A program made the translations under genes and the position numbers. The notes beneath the pieces are model-generated. The model made no database searches and was not told the DNA's origin. It saw only the letters and a program-made list of their open reading frames with translations. A DNA stretch of 13,307 nt from an uncultured Micrococcus sp. (lineage in GTDB: Bacteria; Actinomycetota; Actinomycetes; Actinomycetales; Micrococcaceae), in assembly GCA_946222435.1 (NCBI GenBank), contig CAMIOJ010000024.1, forward strand, positions 1 to 13,307. Direction: 5' to 3'. Shown in pieces: positions 1 through 6,901 of this stretch (position 1 is its first letter; every line of letters begins with the position of its first letter).

Positions 1-2348
1 GGCACCGCCGGGTCCGCCGACCGGGTCACGGCATCGACCTCCGCCACCACGTCGTCCCACCTGGTCGGAGCGACCCATGCAGAGCCGACGGCTCCCCGGC
101 GGATCCAGCGGCTGGGGGCGTGGGAGCACACCCATGTGGCCGCTCGGAAGGTGCGGGGCTCCTGCCCCTGCCGGACGTGGACCACCGTCCCGGGGCGGTC
201 CGGCGGGATCCTGGCCGCCACAGCGGACCCGGTGAGGTCCCAGGACTCCTGCTCCGTCGCCGTCCGCAGGCACAGGACCGAACCGATGTTGGAACGGATG
301 TCCGACGTCACCGTGCCGGTGGCCCGCTGGGTCGCGAGCACGAGATGGAAGCCGAGGGAACGGCCCGTGGCGGCCAGCCTCCGGAGCACCTCGGAAGCAC
401 CGGGATGCTCGTCGAGCAGGACACGGAGCTCGTCCACGGCCACGACCAGCCGCGGCAGGACCGTCTCAGGCGACCTGCGGCGGAATGCCGGGTAGTCGCT
501 GACCCGGTGGACGGCGAACAGCTCCTCCCGGCGGCGCAGCTCGGCCGCGATCGCGTCGAGCGCACGCAGGGAGGCGGCCGCCACGTGGTTCGTCTCGACG
601 CTCATCGTGTGCGGCAGGCGCTCCAGGCAGGAGAACGAGGCCCCGCCCTTGAAGTCCAGCAGCACGAGTGCCACCTCGGTCGGCGGATGGGACGCGCACA
701 GCCCCGTGAGGAGTCCGAGGAGAAGATCGGACTTGCCGGAGCCGGTCGTGCCGGCGATCAGCAGATGGGGGCCGTCGGCCACGAGGTCCACCTCCGGCGG
801 CGCCGCATCCGAGGCAGGCGCGTGGGCCAGCGGCACTCGGAGCCGCTCCACGGCCGTGGAGCTCCCCGGTGCCACCGGAACGCGCAGGGGGACCGGCGCC
901 TCCGTCGGGGCGGAGCCCGAGGTCGCCATGTCCGAGGCGACCTCGGCCGACCACCAGGCCGCCGTCCGCTCCGATGCCTGGCAGAGGAGCAGGTCCGTGA
1001 GCTCCTGTCCGCTCTCCTGCAGGAACGCCGTCCGCTCGGACAGGTCCACCAGGTCACCGACACCGGCGGTCTGAGGCCTCTGCGAGGACACCGCCACCTC
1101 TGCCCACCGGTCCATGGCGGAGGGGCCGTCGACCGGAGCGTCCGGGCCGGCCTCGGGGCAGTGTCTGAGCCAGCTCTGCCGCAGCGGGACGAGAGTGCGC
1201 TCCGTCGGCAGCTGCACGCACACGCCTCCCGTCTGTGAGCCGATCCGCCAGGTCCGCCCAGTGTCCGCGGCGTGGACCACGAGACCGAGTCCCTGGCGCG
1301 TGGTCTGAACCAGCAGCTGGACGAGCATCCAGCGCAGGACGCCGTCATGCTCGCCGCCCGAGACGCGAACGTGGACGGGCAGCCCCGGAACGAGTGCGCT
1401 GAGGGCGGGCTGCCGGCGCAGGGTGTCCCGGCGCCAGCGCTCCTGACGCACCGGATCGTCGAGCGGCACCTCTCCCCAGGCCGATCCCCAATGCAGGACC
1501 ACAGGCGGGCCGGGTGAGCCCGGTGGACCCGGATCCGGTGCGGGGACATCACGAAGGGCGAAGCGGTCAGTGTGGTCGGCTCGGCACGCGCGCGTCAGCG
1601 CGAGCGGGTCGAGTGCCGCCCGCTCGCGTGCGGCCACGACGTCGTCCACGCGTGCGGAGAGACGTCGGCGGAAGACGGAGCGACTTCGGCGCTGCAGCCC
1701 GAGCATCGTGGCCACGGCCACGACGGAGAGCAGTCCGAAGAGAAGGAAGAAGGCGCGACCCGTCGACAGCGCCAGCACGAGTCCCAGGAGCAGCGGGCCG
1801 ACGGCCATGACAGCCGGCAGCACGAGCGACGTCGGAGCCGGCGCACCTGACGTGTCGACCCGTGCTTGCGGCAGGGACGTGGTCGCCGGCAGCGGCCTCC
1901 CGGGGCCGCGGGTGACGGTGATCTCGGTGGCACCCACGGACACGGTCGCGTCGTCCACCCAGGGCACGTGGCCGTCGTCGTCCACCAGGAGGCCGGCCGA
2001 GGAGGCGGTGAGCCGCGTCGGACGAGCAGGAGCCGTCGGGTCGGCCAGCCGCCAGACGCTGTCCCCGCGGCCGACCGTCATCCCCTCACGGGGGAAGGGG
2101 ACCGTCTGGCCCGCATCGGGGCCGGAGACGGCCACCAGGCTCAGCTCGGGGCCCTGCCGCCGCCGGCGTGCGCCCCGAGGACGTGCGATGTACCGCAGCC
2201 GGGATCCCTTCCGGCTCTCCCGCTCCAGGCACATGTCCGGGAAGCGCTCGGCCACAGCCCGATCCTGTGCGTCCGAGTGCGGCGGCAGGTCGGACACGGT
2301 CCAGCACTCGACGCCGGACATCCCCATGATCTCCACGGTCCAGGCCAT
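1..2348 (-). CDS. EssC/EccC-like FtsK/SpoIIIE membrane ATPase, partial (C-terminus beyond left edge)
   Basis: Seen: an uninterrupted minus-strand frame of 782 codons from ATG at 2348 to the window edge, with no stop. The start follows a strong Shine-Dalgarno (GGAGGGGAG, 2354-2362) five bases upstream. Residues about 70-145 look like a degenerate FHA domain: GR at 93-94 is kept but the usual SRxH is lost. Two membrane helices follow (about 174-194 and 199-217), then a basic linker. The FtsK/SpoIIIE domain spans about 490-740, with Walker A GTTGSGKSD (K539), LLDFKGG (563-569), Walker B VVAVDE (D639, E640) and ATQR (672-675). Known: FHA, then two helices, then FtsK-type ATPases is the layout of EssC/EccC motors, which move WXG100-type substrates across the membrane; those proteins carry two or three ATPase domains, so more may lie outside. 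Inferred: a secretion-type motor rather than the DNA translocase FtsK, because the N-terminus lacks four helices. No WXG100 or other secretion gene is in view, so the substrate is unknown. Codon use is more mixed than in the genes at the right end. Confidence 0.85.
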   Translation of the reverse strand, partial: MAWTVEIMGMSGVECWTVSDLPPHSDAQDRAVAERFPDMCLERESRKGSRLRYIARPRGARRRRQGPELSLVAVSGPDAGQTVPFPREGMTVGRGDSVWRLADPTAPARPTRLTASSAGLLVDDDGHVPWVDDATVSVGATEITVTRGPGRPLPATTSLPQARVDTSGAPAPTSLVLPAVMAVGPLLLGLVLALSTGRAFFLLFGLLSVVAVATMLGLQRRSRSVFRRRLSARVDDVVAARERAALDPLALTRACRADHTDRFALRDVPAPDPGPPGSPGPPVVLHWGSAWGEVPLDDPVRQERWRRDTLRRQPALSALVPGLPVHVRVSGGEHDGVLRWMLVQLLVQTTRQGLGLVVHAADTGRTWRIGSQTGGVCVQLPTERTLVPLRQSWLRHCPEAGPDAPVDGPSAMDRWAEVAVSSQRPQTAGVGDLVDLSERTAFLQESGQELTDLLLCQASERTAAWWSAEVASDMATSGSAPTEAPVPLRVPVAPGSSTAVERLRVPLAHAPASDAAPPEVDLVADGPHLLIAGTTGSGKSDLLLGLLTGLCASHPPTEVALVLLDFKGGASFSCLERLPHTMSVETNHVAAASLRALDAIAAELRRREELFAVHRVSDYPAFRRRSPETVLPRLVVAVDELRVLLDEHPGASEVLRRLAATGRSLGFHLVLATQRATGTVTSDIRSNIGSVLCLRTATEQESWDLTGSAVAARIPPDRPGTVVHVRQGQEPRTFRAATWVCSHAPSRWIRRGAVGSAWVAPTRWDDVVAEVDAVTRSADPAV

Positions 2349-2482
2349 CTCGGCTCCCCTCCGTCCACCGTGCCCGCGACCTGCCGCCGCGGTCCGACGA
2401 GGCCGGAATCCCGTTCCCGGCGTCGTCGTGCACACCACCTTGCCGTCCCGCGCTCCCGCGGCGCAGGAGCCCCGGGCAGATC

Positions 2483-2491
2483 TGTGGACAA
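2483..2491 (-). promoter_or_regulatory. DnaA-box-like site, left member of inverted pair
   Basis: The plus strand reads TGTGGACAA, so the minus strand reads TTGTCCACA, the DnaA-box form typical of high-GC Actinobacteria. It is the exact reverse complement of the site at 2542-2550, and the match extends one more base (TGTGGACAAC against GTTGTCCACA). DnaA binding is inferred. The pair could also be an operator for another regulator. Confidence 0.55.
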
Positions 2492-2541
2492 CTGCGGCTT
2501 CGGCGGATCTGGACGAGTCCTGAGGCCATGCCCGGCGTGCG

Positions 2542-2550
2542 TTGTCCACA
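2542..2550 (+). promoter_or_regulatory. DnaA-box-like site, right member of inverted pair
   Basis: The plus strand reads TTGTCCACA. Fifty bases separate it from its inverted partner at 2483-2491. It lies five bases upstream of the candidate -35 element of the tad promoter, so a bound protein could affect tad transcription. Two sites alone are too few for a replication origin, and no dnaA or dnaN gene is nearby. Confidence 0.55.
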
Positions 2551-2554
2551 TGTC

Positions 2555-2585
2555 TTCGGACGTGTGAGCCGAGCCACGGTACTGT
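2555..2585 (+). promoter_or_regulatory. Weak sigma-70-type promoter candidate for the tad operon
   Basis: A -10-like TACTGT (2580-2585) fits the actinobacterial TAnnnT pattern. A poor -35-like TTCGGA (2555-2560) sits 19 bases upstream, longer than ideal. It is the only TAnnnT-like candidate I noted in this GC-rich stretch. It would give a leader of roughly 70 bases before tadA. Low confidence; it rests on motif resemblance only. Confidence 0.28.
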
Positions 2586-2620
2586 GGGTCGTGGCGCAAG
2601 GGATGGCGCCGTGAGACGGG

Positions 2621-2639
2621 AGCCCCCGGCAGGGGGGCT
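2621..2639 (+). other. Leader hairpin upstream of tadA
   Basis: A perfect 7-bp stem (AGCCCCC, 2621-2627; GGGGGCT, 2633-2639) closes a 5-base loop, 15 bases before the tadA Shine-Dalgarno (AGGAGGGG, 2654-2661). The C-run of the left arm could also pair with that G-rich Shine-Dalgarno, so alternative folds might tune translation. No U-tract follows, so a terminator is unlikely. In GC-rich DNA such stems also arise by chance. Confidence 0.35.
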
Positions 2640-2665
2640 GGAGTGCCATGTGCAGGAGGGGACCC

Positions 2666-3892
2666 ATGGAGGCTGTGCGCATCCTCGAGTCGGAGCTGCG
2701 CGAGCTCATCCGACGCCGCGACATCGACCCCCAGCGCGAGCCCGAGTCGGTGCGCCGGCTCATCTCCGACGCGACCTCGGACTACGAGGCACGGGCCCTG
2801 ACGGGTTCGCTGCCGTCGCTCAAGGACCCCGGTGAGACCCAGCGGTGGCTCTTCGACCTGTTCGCCGGGTTCGGTCCCCTGCAGCCGCTGCTGGACGACC
2901 CCAGCGTCGAGGAGTTCTGGCTGAACGCGCCGGATGCCGTCTACTGCGCCCGCTCCGGGCGCTCTGAACTCACCGGGATCGTCCTCACGGAACAGCAGGT
3001 CAGGGACACCGTGGAGATGATGCTGAAGTCCTCCGGCAGACGGCTCGACCTCTCGACCCCCTTCGTGGACGCCTCCCTCCCGGACGGTTCCCGGCTTCAC
3101 GTGGCGATCCCTGACATCACACGGCGGCACTGGGCGGTGAACGTCCGCAAGTTCGTGGCCCGCGCCAGCAGGCTGGACGACCTCGTGCGCGGCGGCTCGC
3201 TCACGGCGCAGGCGGCCCGGTTCCTCGATGCGGCCGTCTCCTCCGGGATGAACATCCTCGTCTCGGGCGCCACCCAGGCTGGCAAGACCACCATGCTGAA
3301 CTGCCTCTCGGCGTCCATCGGGCCGCGGGAACGCGTCATCACGGTCGAGGAGATCTTCGAGCTGCAGCTGCAGGTCAGGGACGTCGTCGGCATGCAGTGC
3401 CGCCAACCCAACCTGGAGGGCCACGGAGAGATCCCGCTGCGCCGCCTCGTGAAGGAGGCTCTGCGTATGCGACCGGACCGGCTGATCATCGGCGAGGTCC
3501 GCGAGGCGGAGTCCCTGGACATGCTCGTGGCACTCAACTCCGGGCTCGCGGGCATGTGCACCATCCACGCGAACACCGCCTCGGACGCGCTCACCAAGCT
3601 CTGCACCCTCCCGCTTCTCGCCGGGGAGAACATCTCGCGCAGCTTCGTGGTGCCCACCGTCGCCACCTGCATCGACGTGGTCGTCCACTGCGCCCGGGAC
3701 CGTCAGGGGCGCCGGCGGGTGGAGGAGATCCTCACGGTGGGCTCGCGCGTCGAGGACGGCGTGATCGAGACTTCCACCCTCTTCCGTCGGGACGCCGAGG
3801 ACGACCTCGTGGTCAACCAGGCGGCGAGCCTGGAGATGCCCCAGCTGGAGCGCCACGGCATCGACATCCTCGATCTGGTGGGCGGCCGCTGA
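2666..3892 (+). CDS. tadA: Tad/Flp pilus assembly ATPase TadA (CpaF/VirB11 family)
   Basis: Encodes 408 residues from ATG 2666, chosen because AGGAGGGG (2654-2661) sits just upstream; an in-frame ATG at 2648 would add six residues and has only a weak GGAG. Seen: the N-terminal half contains a stretch typical of the CpaF family (FGPLQPLLDDPSVEEFWLN, about residues 70-88). The ATPase core has Walker A GATQAGKTT (K207), a run of family acidic residues (VEEIFEL), the Walker B LIIGE (E277) and the histidine box CTIHANT (H301). All key residues are intact and the length is normal for the family. Known: this is the cytoplasmic hexameric motor of Flp pilus extension (and possibly retraction), working on the TadB/TadC platform. 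Its stop overlaps the tadB start (TGATG), so the two are translationally coupled. It is the first gene of the pilus operon. Assignment to Tad rather than general type II/IV secretion rests on the downstream genes. Confidence 0.95.
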   Translation: MEAVRILESELRELIRRRDIDPQREPESVRRLISDATSDYEARALTGSLPSLKDPGETQRWLFDLFAGFGPLQPLLDDPSVEEFWLNAPDAVYCARSGRSELTGIVLTEQQVRDTVEMMLKSSGRRLDLSTPFVDASLPDGSRLHVAIPDITRRHWAVNVRKFVARASRLDDLVRGGSLTAQAARFLDAAVSSGMNILVSGATQAGKTTMLNCLSASIGPRERVITVEEIFELQLQVRDVVGMQCRQPNLEGHGEIPLRRLVKEALRMRPDRLIIGEVREAESLDMLVALNSGLAGMCTIHANTASDALTKLCTLPLLAGENISRSFVVPTVATCIDVVVHCARDRQGRRRVEEILTVGSRVEDGVIETSTLFRRDAEDDLVVNQAASLEMPQLERHGIDILDLVGGR

Positions 3893-4752
3893 TGGGCATC
3901 CTGCTCGGACTGGTGCTGGGCGCCGGGCTGTTCCTGGTCTGGTGGTCCTGTTGGAACGAGCCTGCTCCGGCGGACCCGGAGGACACCGCTCGGCAGGGAC
4001 GGATCCGGACGCTGATCGCACAGGCGGGCATCGCGCGTCTCTCGCCGGCCGGCGTGGTCGCCGCCATGGCGGGATGCGGTCTGTTCGCCTTCCTGCTGGT
4101 GCTCGCCCTGACGCGAGCCCTCCCGATCGCCCTGTGCTTCGCCCTGTTCGGCGCGGTGGTGCCCTATGCGCTGCTCTCCTACCAGGCGCGCCGACGGCAG
4201 ATCGTCCTGCGTGACGTCTGGCCCGACGCCGTCGACCATGTTCGCTCTGCGATCCGCGCCGGGCTGACGCTCCCGGAGGCGCTCATGCAGCTGGGGGAGA
4301 ACGGCCCGGAAGGCCTCCGTGAACCCTTCCAGGAGTTCGCGCGGGACTACCGCTCCGGCGCCCGCTTCCTGGACGCCCTGGACGGGCTCAAGGCGCGCAT
4401 GTCCGATCCCGTCGCCGACCGTCTCGTGACGGCGCTCCGGCTGACGCGCGAAGTCGGGGGTGCAGACATCGGCCAGCTGCTCCAGACCCTCTCCGAGTTC
4501 CTCCGGCAGGACGCACGAGTCCGCTCCGAGCTGGAGGCCCGCCAGTCCTGGACCGTGAACGCCGCCCGCCTTGCGGTCGCCGCCCCCTGGGTGGTCCTGC
4601 TGCTGATCGGCACGCAGCCGGTGGCCGTGGAGACCTACCGGACGGCGGCCGGCGCCGGAGTGCTGGCAGTGGGCCTGCTCGTCTCGGTCGTCTGTTACCA
4701 GCTGATGCTGCGCATCGGTGCCCTTCCCCATGACGAGCGGGTGATCGCATGA
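3892..4752 (+). CDS. tadB: Tad pilus inner-membrane platform protein TadB (T2SSF family)
   Basis: Encodes 286 residues from ATG 3892, which overlaps the tadA stop codon. The Shine-Dalgarno is weak, so translation probably depends on coupling. Seen: hydrophobic segments at about 2-18, 53-73, 75-98, 225-240 and 251-271. Between the second pair and the last pair lies a cytoplasmic type II secretion F domain (about 105-225) with the typical helical pattern VWPDAVDHVRSAIRAG and a later REVGGADIGQLLQTL segment. Known: TadB and TadC together form the membrane platform that TadA drives to insert or remove pilin subunits. Length and topology are normal for actinobacterial TadB. The 3' end overlaps tadC by four bases (ATGA). 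TadB rather than TadC is assigned by position directly after tadA and by the F-domain arrangement. Confidence 0.9.
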   Translation: MGILLGLVLGAGLFLVWWSCWNEPAPADPEDTARQGRIRTLIAQAGIARLSPAGVVAAMAGCGLFAFLLVLALTRALPIALCFALFGAVVPYALLSYQARRRQIVLRDVWPDAVDHVRSAIRAGLTLPEALMQLGENGPEGLREPFQEFARDYRSGARFLDALDGLKARMSDPVADRLVTALRLTREVGGADIGQLLQTLSEFLRQDARVRSELEARQSWTVNAARLAVAAPWVVLLLIGTQPVAVETYRTAAGAGVLAVGLLVSVVCYQLMLRIGALPHDERVIA

Positions 4753-5687
4753 CCGGCACCCTCGGCATCGCCGTCGGCCTCGGCCTCACCCTGGGGACAG
4801 GCCTGTTCCTGTTCGTCCGCCACCTGCCCTGGGGCTGGCGGCCGAGCCTGGCCGAACGGGTCGAACCACAGATGCGCCACCACATGCCTGCCTCGAACCT
4901 GCTGGCCCAGGAATCGGACGCCTCTCCGTGGTCCGGGCTGGCCCGGATCGTCCAGCCTCTGCTCGGGGCGGGCGTCGGCGCGTTGCAGCGCTTCAACCCC
5001 GGCCACGAGGCACTGCGCCGCAAGCTCGAGGCCGCCGGAAGCGACCTCTCTGTCACGGACTACCGCGCGCAGCAGGTCCTGCTCGCCGTCGCAGGAGCTC
5101 TGGTGTCCACCGTGCTGGCCGTGCTCCTGGTCGGGCTGGACCGCATCGGCGTCGTCGTGGCGGTCCTGCTCGTGGTGTCGTTCACGGGCATGGCGGCGGT
5201 GGCACGGGACTCGATGCTCGCCTCGGCCATCGCCCGGCGCCGACGCCGGATCCTCACCGAGTTCCCGTCCGTCGCCGAACTGTTCGCCCTGTCGGTCAGT
5301 GCCGGAGAGAGCACGACCGGAGCCCTCGAACGCATCACGGTGACGGCCCGTGGAGAACTGGTCGGCGAGTTCGCCAAGACCCTTGCGGACATGCGGGCCG
5401 GAGCGTCGCTCGCCTCCGCGCTGAAGGCGTGCGGACGGCGCACCCAGCTCCCGCCGCTGGAGCGGTTCATCGACGGCATCCTCGTGGCACTCGAACGAGG
5501 CACGCCCCTGGCCGACGTCGTCCGGGCCCAGGCCCAGGACGTCCGCGAGCTCTCCAAGCGAGAGCTCATGGAGGCCGCAGGACGCAAGGAGGTGCACATG
5601 ATGATCCCGCTCGTCTTCGGGATCCTGCCGCTGACCGTCCTCTTCGCAGTCTTCCCCGGCATCGCACTGTTGGACATCGGGATCTGA
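4749..5687 (+). CDS. tadC: Tad pilus inner-membrane platform protein TadC (T2SSF family)
   Basis: Encodes 312 residues from ATG 4749, sharing ATGA with the tadB stop. Seen: an N-terminal membrane helix (about 3-23), a loop of roughly 85 residues, two close helices (about 108-130 and 133-152), a strongly basic turn IARRRRR (161-167), a type II secretion F domain (about 165-280) and a C-terminal hydrophobic region (284-305). The segment KEVHMMIPLVFGILPLTVLFA near the end (280-300) is typical of the TadC C-terminus. Known: TadC partners TadB in the pilus platform. After its stop comes a 78-base gap before the pilin gene. That gap could hold an internal start site or processing site giving the pilin transcript a separate abundance, as is common for major pilins, but I see no clear promoter there. 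Confidence 0.9.
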   Translation: MTGTLGIAVGLGLTLGTGLFLFVRHLPWGWRPSLAERVEPQMRHHMPASNLLAQESDASPWSGLARIVQPLLGAGVGALQRFNPGHEALRRKLEAAGSDLSVTDYRAQQVLLAVAGALVSTVLAVLLVGLDRIGVVVAVLLVVSFTGMAAVARDSMLASAIARRRRRILTEFPSVAELFALSVSAGESTTGALERITVTARGELVGEFAKTLADMRAGASLASALKACGRRTQLPPLERFIDGILVALERGTPLADVVRAQAQDVRELSKRELMEAAGRKEVHMMIPLVFGILPLTVLFAVFPGIALLDIGI

Positions 5688-5765
5688 CATGCCGGGGCCC
5701 ACAACCGAATAGCCAACACCACACCGCCCGCCTGAGAGTCAGGGGGCGCCCAGAGAGGGGAAGAA

Positions 5766-5987
5766 ATGGATATCCAGACCAAGGCCATGATGATGTTCCA
5801 CTCGGTCGTCGCCTTCCTCGGCGACGCCCGCGACCGTGCCGCCGACGAGCGGGGAGACGTGCCCGGCTGGGTGATGATCACCCTCATGTCCGCAGCCCTG
5901 GTCGCCACGCTGATCGCGATCGCCGGGCCTGCGCTGAGCGACATGTTCCAGCAGGCCGTCTCGCGGGTGAACGACGCGACCCGCTGA
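5766..5987 (+). CDS. Small Flp-like pilin with a noncanonical processing motif
   Basis: Encodes 73 residues from ATG 5766, preceded by a good Shine-Dalgarno (AGAGGGG, 5754-5760). Seen: a charged N-terminal leader of about 30 residues ending in DERG, then DVPGW and a hydrophobic helix (about 35-56), then a short amphipathic tail. Position between tadC and tadE, small size and the leader-plus-helix layout match the major Flp pilin of Tad loci. Odd: canonical Flp/type IV prepilins are cut after Gly with Glu at +5 of the mature protein (often followed by Tyr). Here the residues after Gly30 are DVPGW, so Trp stands where Glu is expected. It may be processed unusually, not processed at all, or act as a platform or anchor peptide rather than the fibre. 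I recall similar small proteins with a GDVPGWV-type motif in actinobacterial tad loci, but this is from memory. Flp-like is the best reading by context. Confidence 0.75.
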   Translation: MDIQTKAMMMFHSVVAFLGDARDRAADERGDVPGWVMITLMSAALVATLIAIAGPALSDMFQQAVSRVNDATR

Positions 5988-5989
5988 CC

Positions 5990-6403
5990 ATGGGCCGCCG
6001 ACCGCCCACGTCCGCGGCGCCGTGCCCCGCTCTCCGTGACGGGGAACGGGGCAGCGCCGTGGCCGAGACCTCCATGGTCCTGGCGCTGCTGGCTCTGGTC
6101 TTCGTGGCACTCGTGCAGGGGGCGGTCGCCGTCCATGCCCGCAATGCCATGATCGACGCAGCCAGTGCCGGGGCGCGGTACGGGGCCCTGGCCGATCGCA
6201 CCGCGGCCGACGGGGTGGCCCGGGCCGAGGAGATCCTCGCCGCCGGCACCGTCACCGGCCTCGGAACGCAGGTGACTGCGCAGAACGTGGACGAGGGCGG
6301 AACCCCCGTCCTGCAGGTCACGGTGACGGGGTCCATGCCCGTGTTCGGGCTCTTCGAGTCCCCGATCGAATGGACGGTGCACGGCCATGCCTACCGCTAC
6401 TGA
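5990..6403 (+). CDS. tadE: TadE-family minor pilin (pseudopilin)
   Basis: Encodes 137 residues from ATG 5990, two bases after the pilin stop. There is no clear Shine-Dalgarno, so coupling to the upstream gene is likely. Seen: a leader of 21 residues ending in ERG, then a type IV prepilin cut site G21/SAVAE with Glu at +5 (E26), then a hydrophobic helix to about residue 48, then a soluble extracytoplasmic domain rich in Ala and Val with several beta-prone stretches. Known: TadE proteins are processed by the Tad prepilin peptidase and act in pilus assembly or initiation. The intact +5 Glu contrasts with the preceding Flp-like peptide. The 3' end overlaps the next gene by 17 bases. Confidence 0.85.
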   Translation: MGRRPPTSAAPCPALRDGERGSAVAETSMVLALLALVFVALVQGAVAVHARNAMIDAASAGARYGALADRTAADGVARAEEILAAGTVTGLGTQVTAQNVDEGGTPVLQVTVTGSMPVFGLFESPIEWTVHGHAYRY

Positions 6404-6857
6404 CACACGTCGCCACAGAGGCCACGGCACTCGGTCCCGCGCCCGGGACGAGCAGGGCTCGGCCTCCGTCGAGTTCCTGGCGCTCGCCTTCATCCTGCTG
6501 GTTCCCGTGATCTACCTGCTGCTGTTCGTCTCCCAGCTCCAGGCCGCCGCCTACGGGGCGGTCGCCGCCGCCGACCAGGCGGCCCGGACGGCCGTGTCGC
6601 AGGAGCAGGAGACCGCGACGGCCTCGGTGCACGGGGTCGTCCGCAGGACACTCATGGACTACGGCGTCCTGGAGGACATGTACGAGATGGACCTCGAATG
6701 TCATCCGGGAAGCTGCCTCGACCGCGAGCCGGGCATGGTGGCGCAGGTCCACGTGCGGGTCCAGGTGCCGTTGCCCGTGTTGGAGCAGGTGTTCGGGGTG
6801 CAGGCCACACCTGTCAGCATCACCTCGGACGCCCGTCATCGGGTCCCGAGGTTCTGA
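6387..6857 (+). CDS. Second TadE/TadF-type minor pilin
   Basis: Encodes 156 residues from ATG 6387, which lies inside the end of tadE (17-base overlap). No good Shine-Dalgarno is present and no later in-frame ATG precedes the membrane segment, so this start is preferred. Seen: a very basic leader ending in DEQG, a class III prepilin-like site G24/SASVE with Glu at +5 (E29), a hydrophobic helix (about 30-50), then a soluble domain. Two cysteines five residues apart (C105, C110) in the exported part could form a disulfide. Known: Tad loci usually encode two or three such pseudopilins (TadE, TadF). Position suggests the TadF role, but sequence alone does not separate TadE from TadF with confidence. 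Confidence 0.8.
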   Translation: MPTATDTRRHRGHGTRSRARDEQGSASVEFLALAFILLVPVIYLLLFVSQLQAAAYGAVAAADQAARTAVSQEQETATASVHGVVRRTLMDYGVLEDMYEMDLECHPGSCLDREPGMVAQVHVRVQVPLPVLEQVFGVQATPVSITSDARHRVPRF

Positions 6858-6901
6858 CCCTGTACCGCCCAGTCCACCCCGCCCCGGAAAGAGGAGCGAC
6901 C

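Larger units (their letters stand above)
2349..2665. other. Divergent intergenic region between the EssC-like gene and the tad operon
   Basis: This gap of about 317 bases must hold the promoters of both flanking genes. It contains an inverted pair of DnaA-box sequences (2483-2491 and 2542-2550), a weak plus-strand promoter candidate (2555-2585) and a hairpin close to the tadA ribosome-binding site (2621-2639). I found no convincing TAnnnT -10 element for the minus-strand gene. No plausible small gene was found. ATG at 2648 lies in frame with tadA and is treated as an alternative start. Confidence 0.7.

Noticed and set aside
120..1238. Plus-strand open frame of about 372 codons opposite the EssC-like gene
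   Set aside because: The minus-strand frame here encodes intact Walker A, Walker B and other FtsK-family motifs. The plus-strand translation is Arg/Gly/His-rich with no family signature.
466..1552. Apparent breaks in the minus-strand ATPase gene, suggested by shorter minus-strand frames in other phases
   Set aside because: Codon-by-codon reading from ATG 2348 stays open in one phase to position 1, and the Walker A lysine falls in that phase. No frameshift or stop is present.
1570..2523. Plus-strand open frame of about 317 codons
   Set aside because: It is antisense to the N-terminal half of the EssC-like gene and runs into the intergenic region. Its composition is Arg/Ser-rich with no motif.
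2483..2550. Replication origin (oriC)
   Set aside because: There are only two DnaA-box matches, no AT-rich unwinding stretch, and no dnaA, dnaN or rpmH gene nearby. A regulatory or titration role fits better.
2648..2650. ATG at 2648 as the tadA start
   Set aside because: In frame and possible, but only a weak GGAG precedes it, whereas ATG 2666 has AGGAGGGG at good spacing. Kept as an alternative.
2141..4021. Long minus-strand open frame of about 626 codons opposite tadA and tadB
   Set aside because: It lies antisense to well-supported tadA and tadB and out of frame with the EssC-like gene. The translation is low-complexity His/Arg/Gly-rich with no recognisable motif, as expected for a GC-rich shadow frame.
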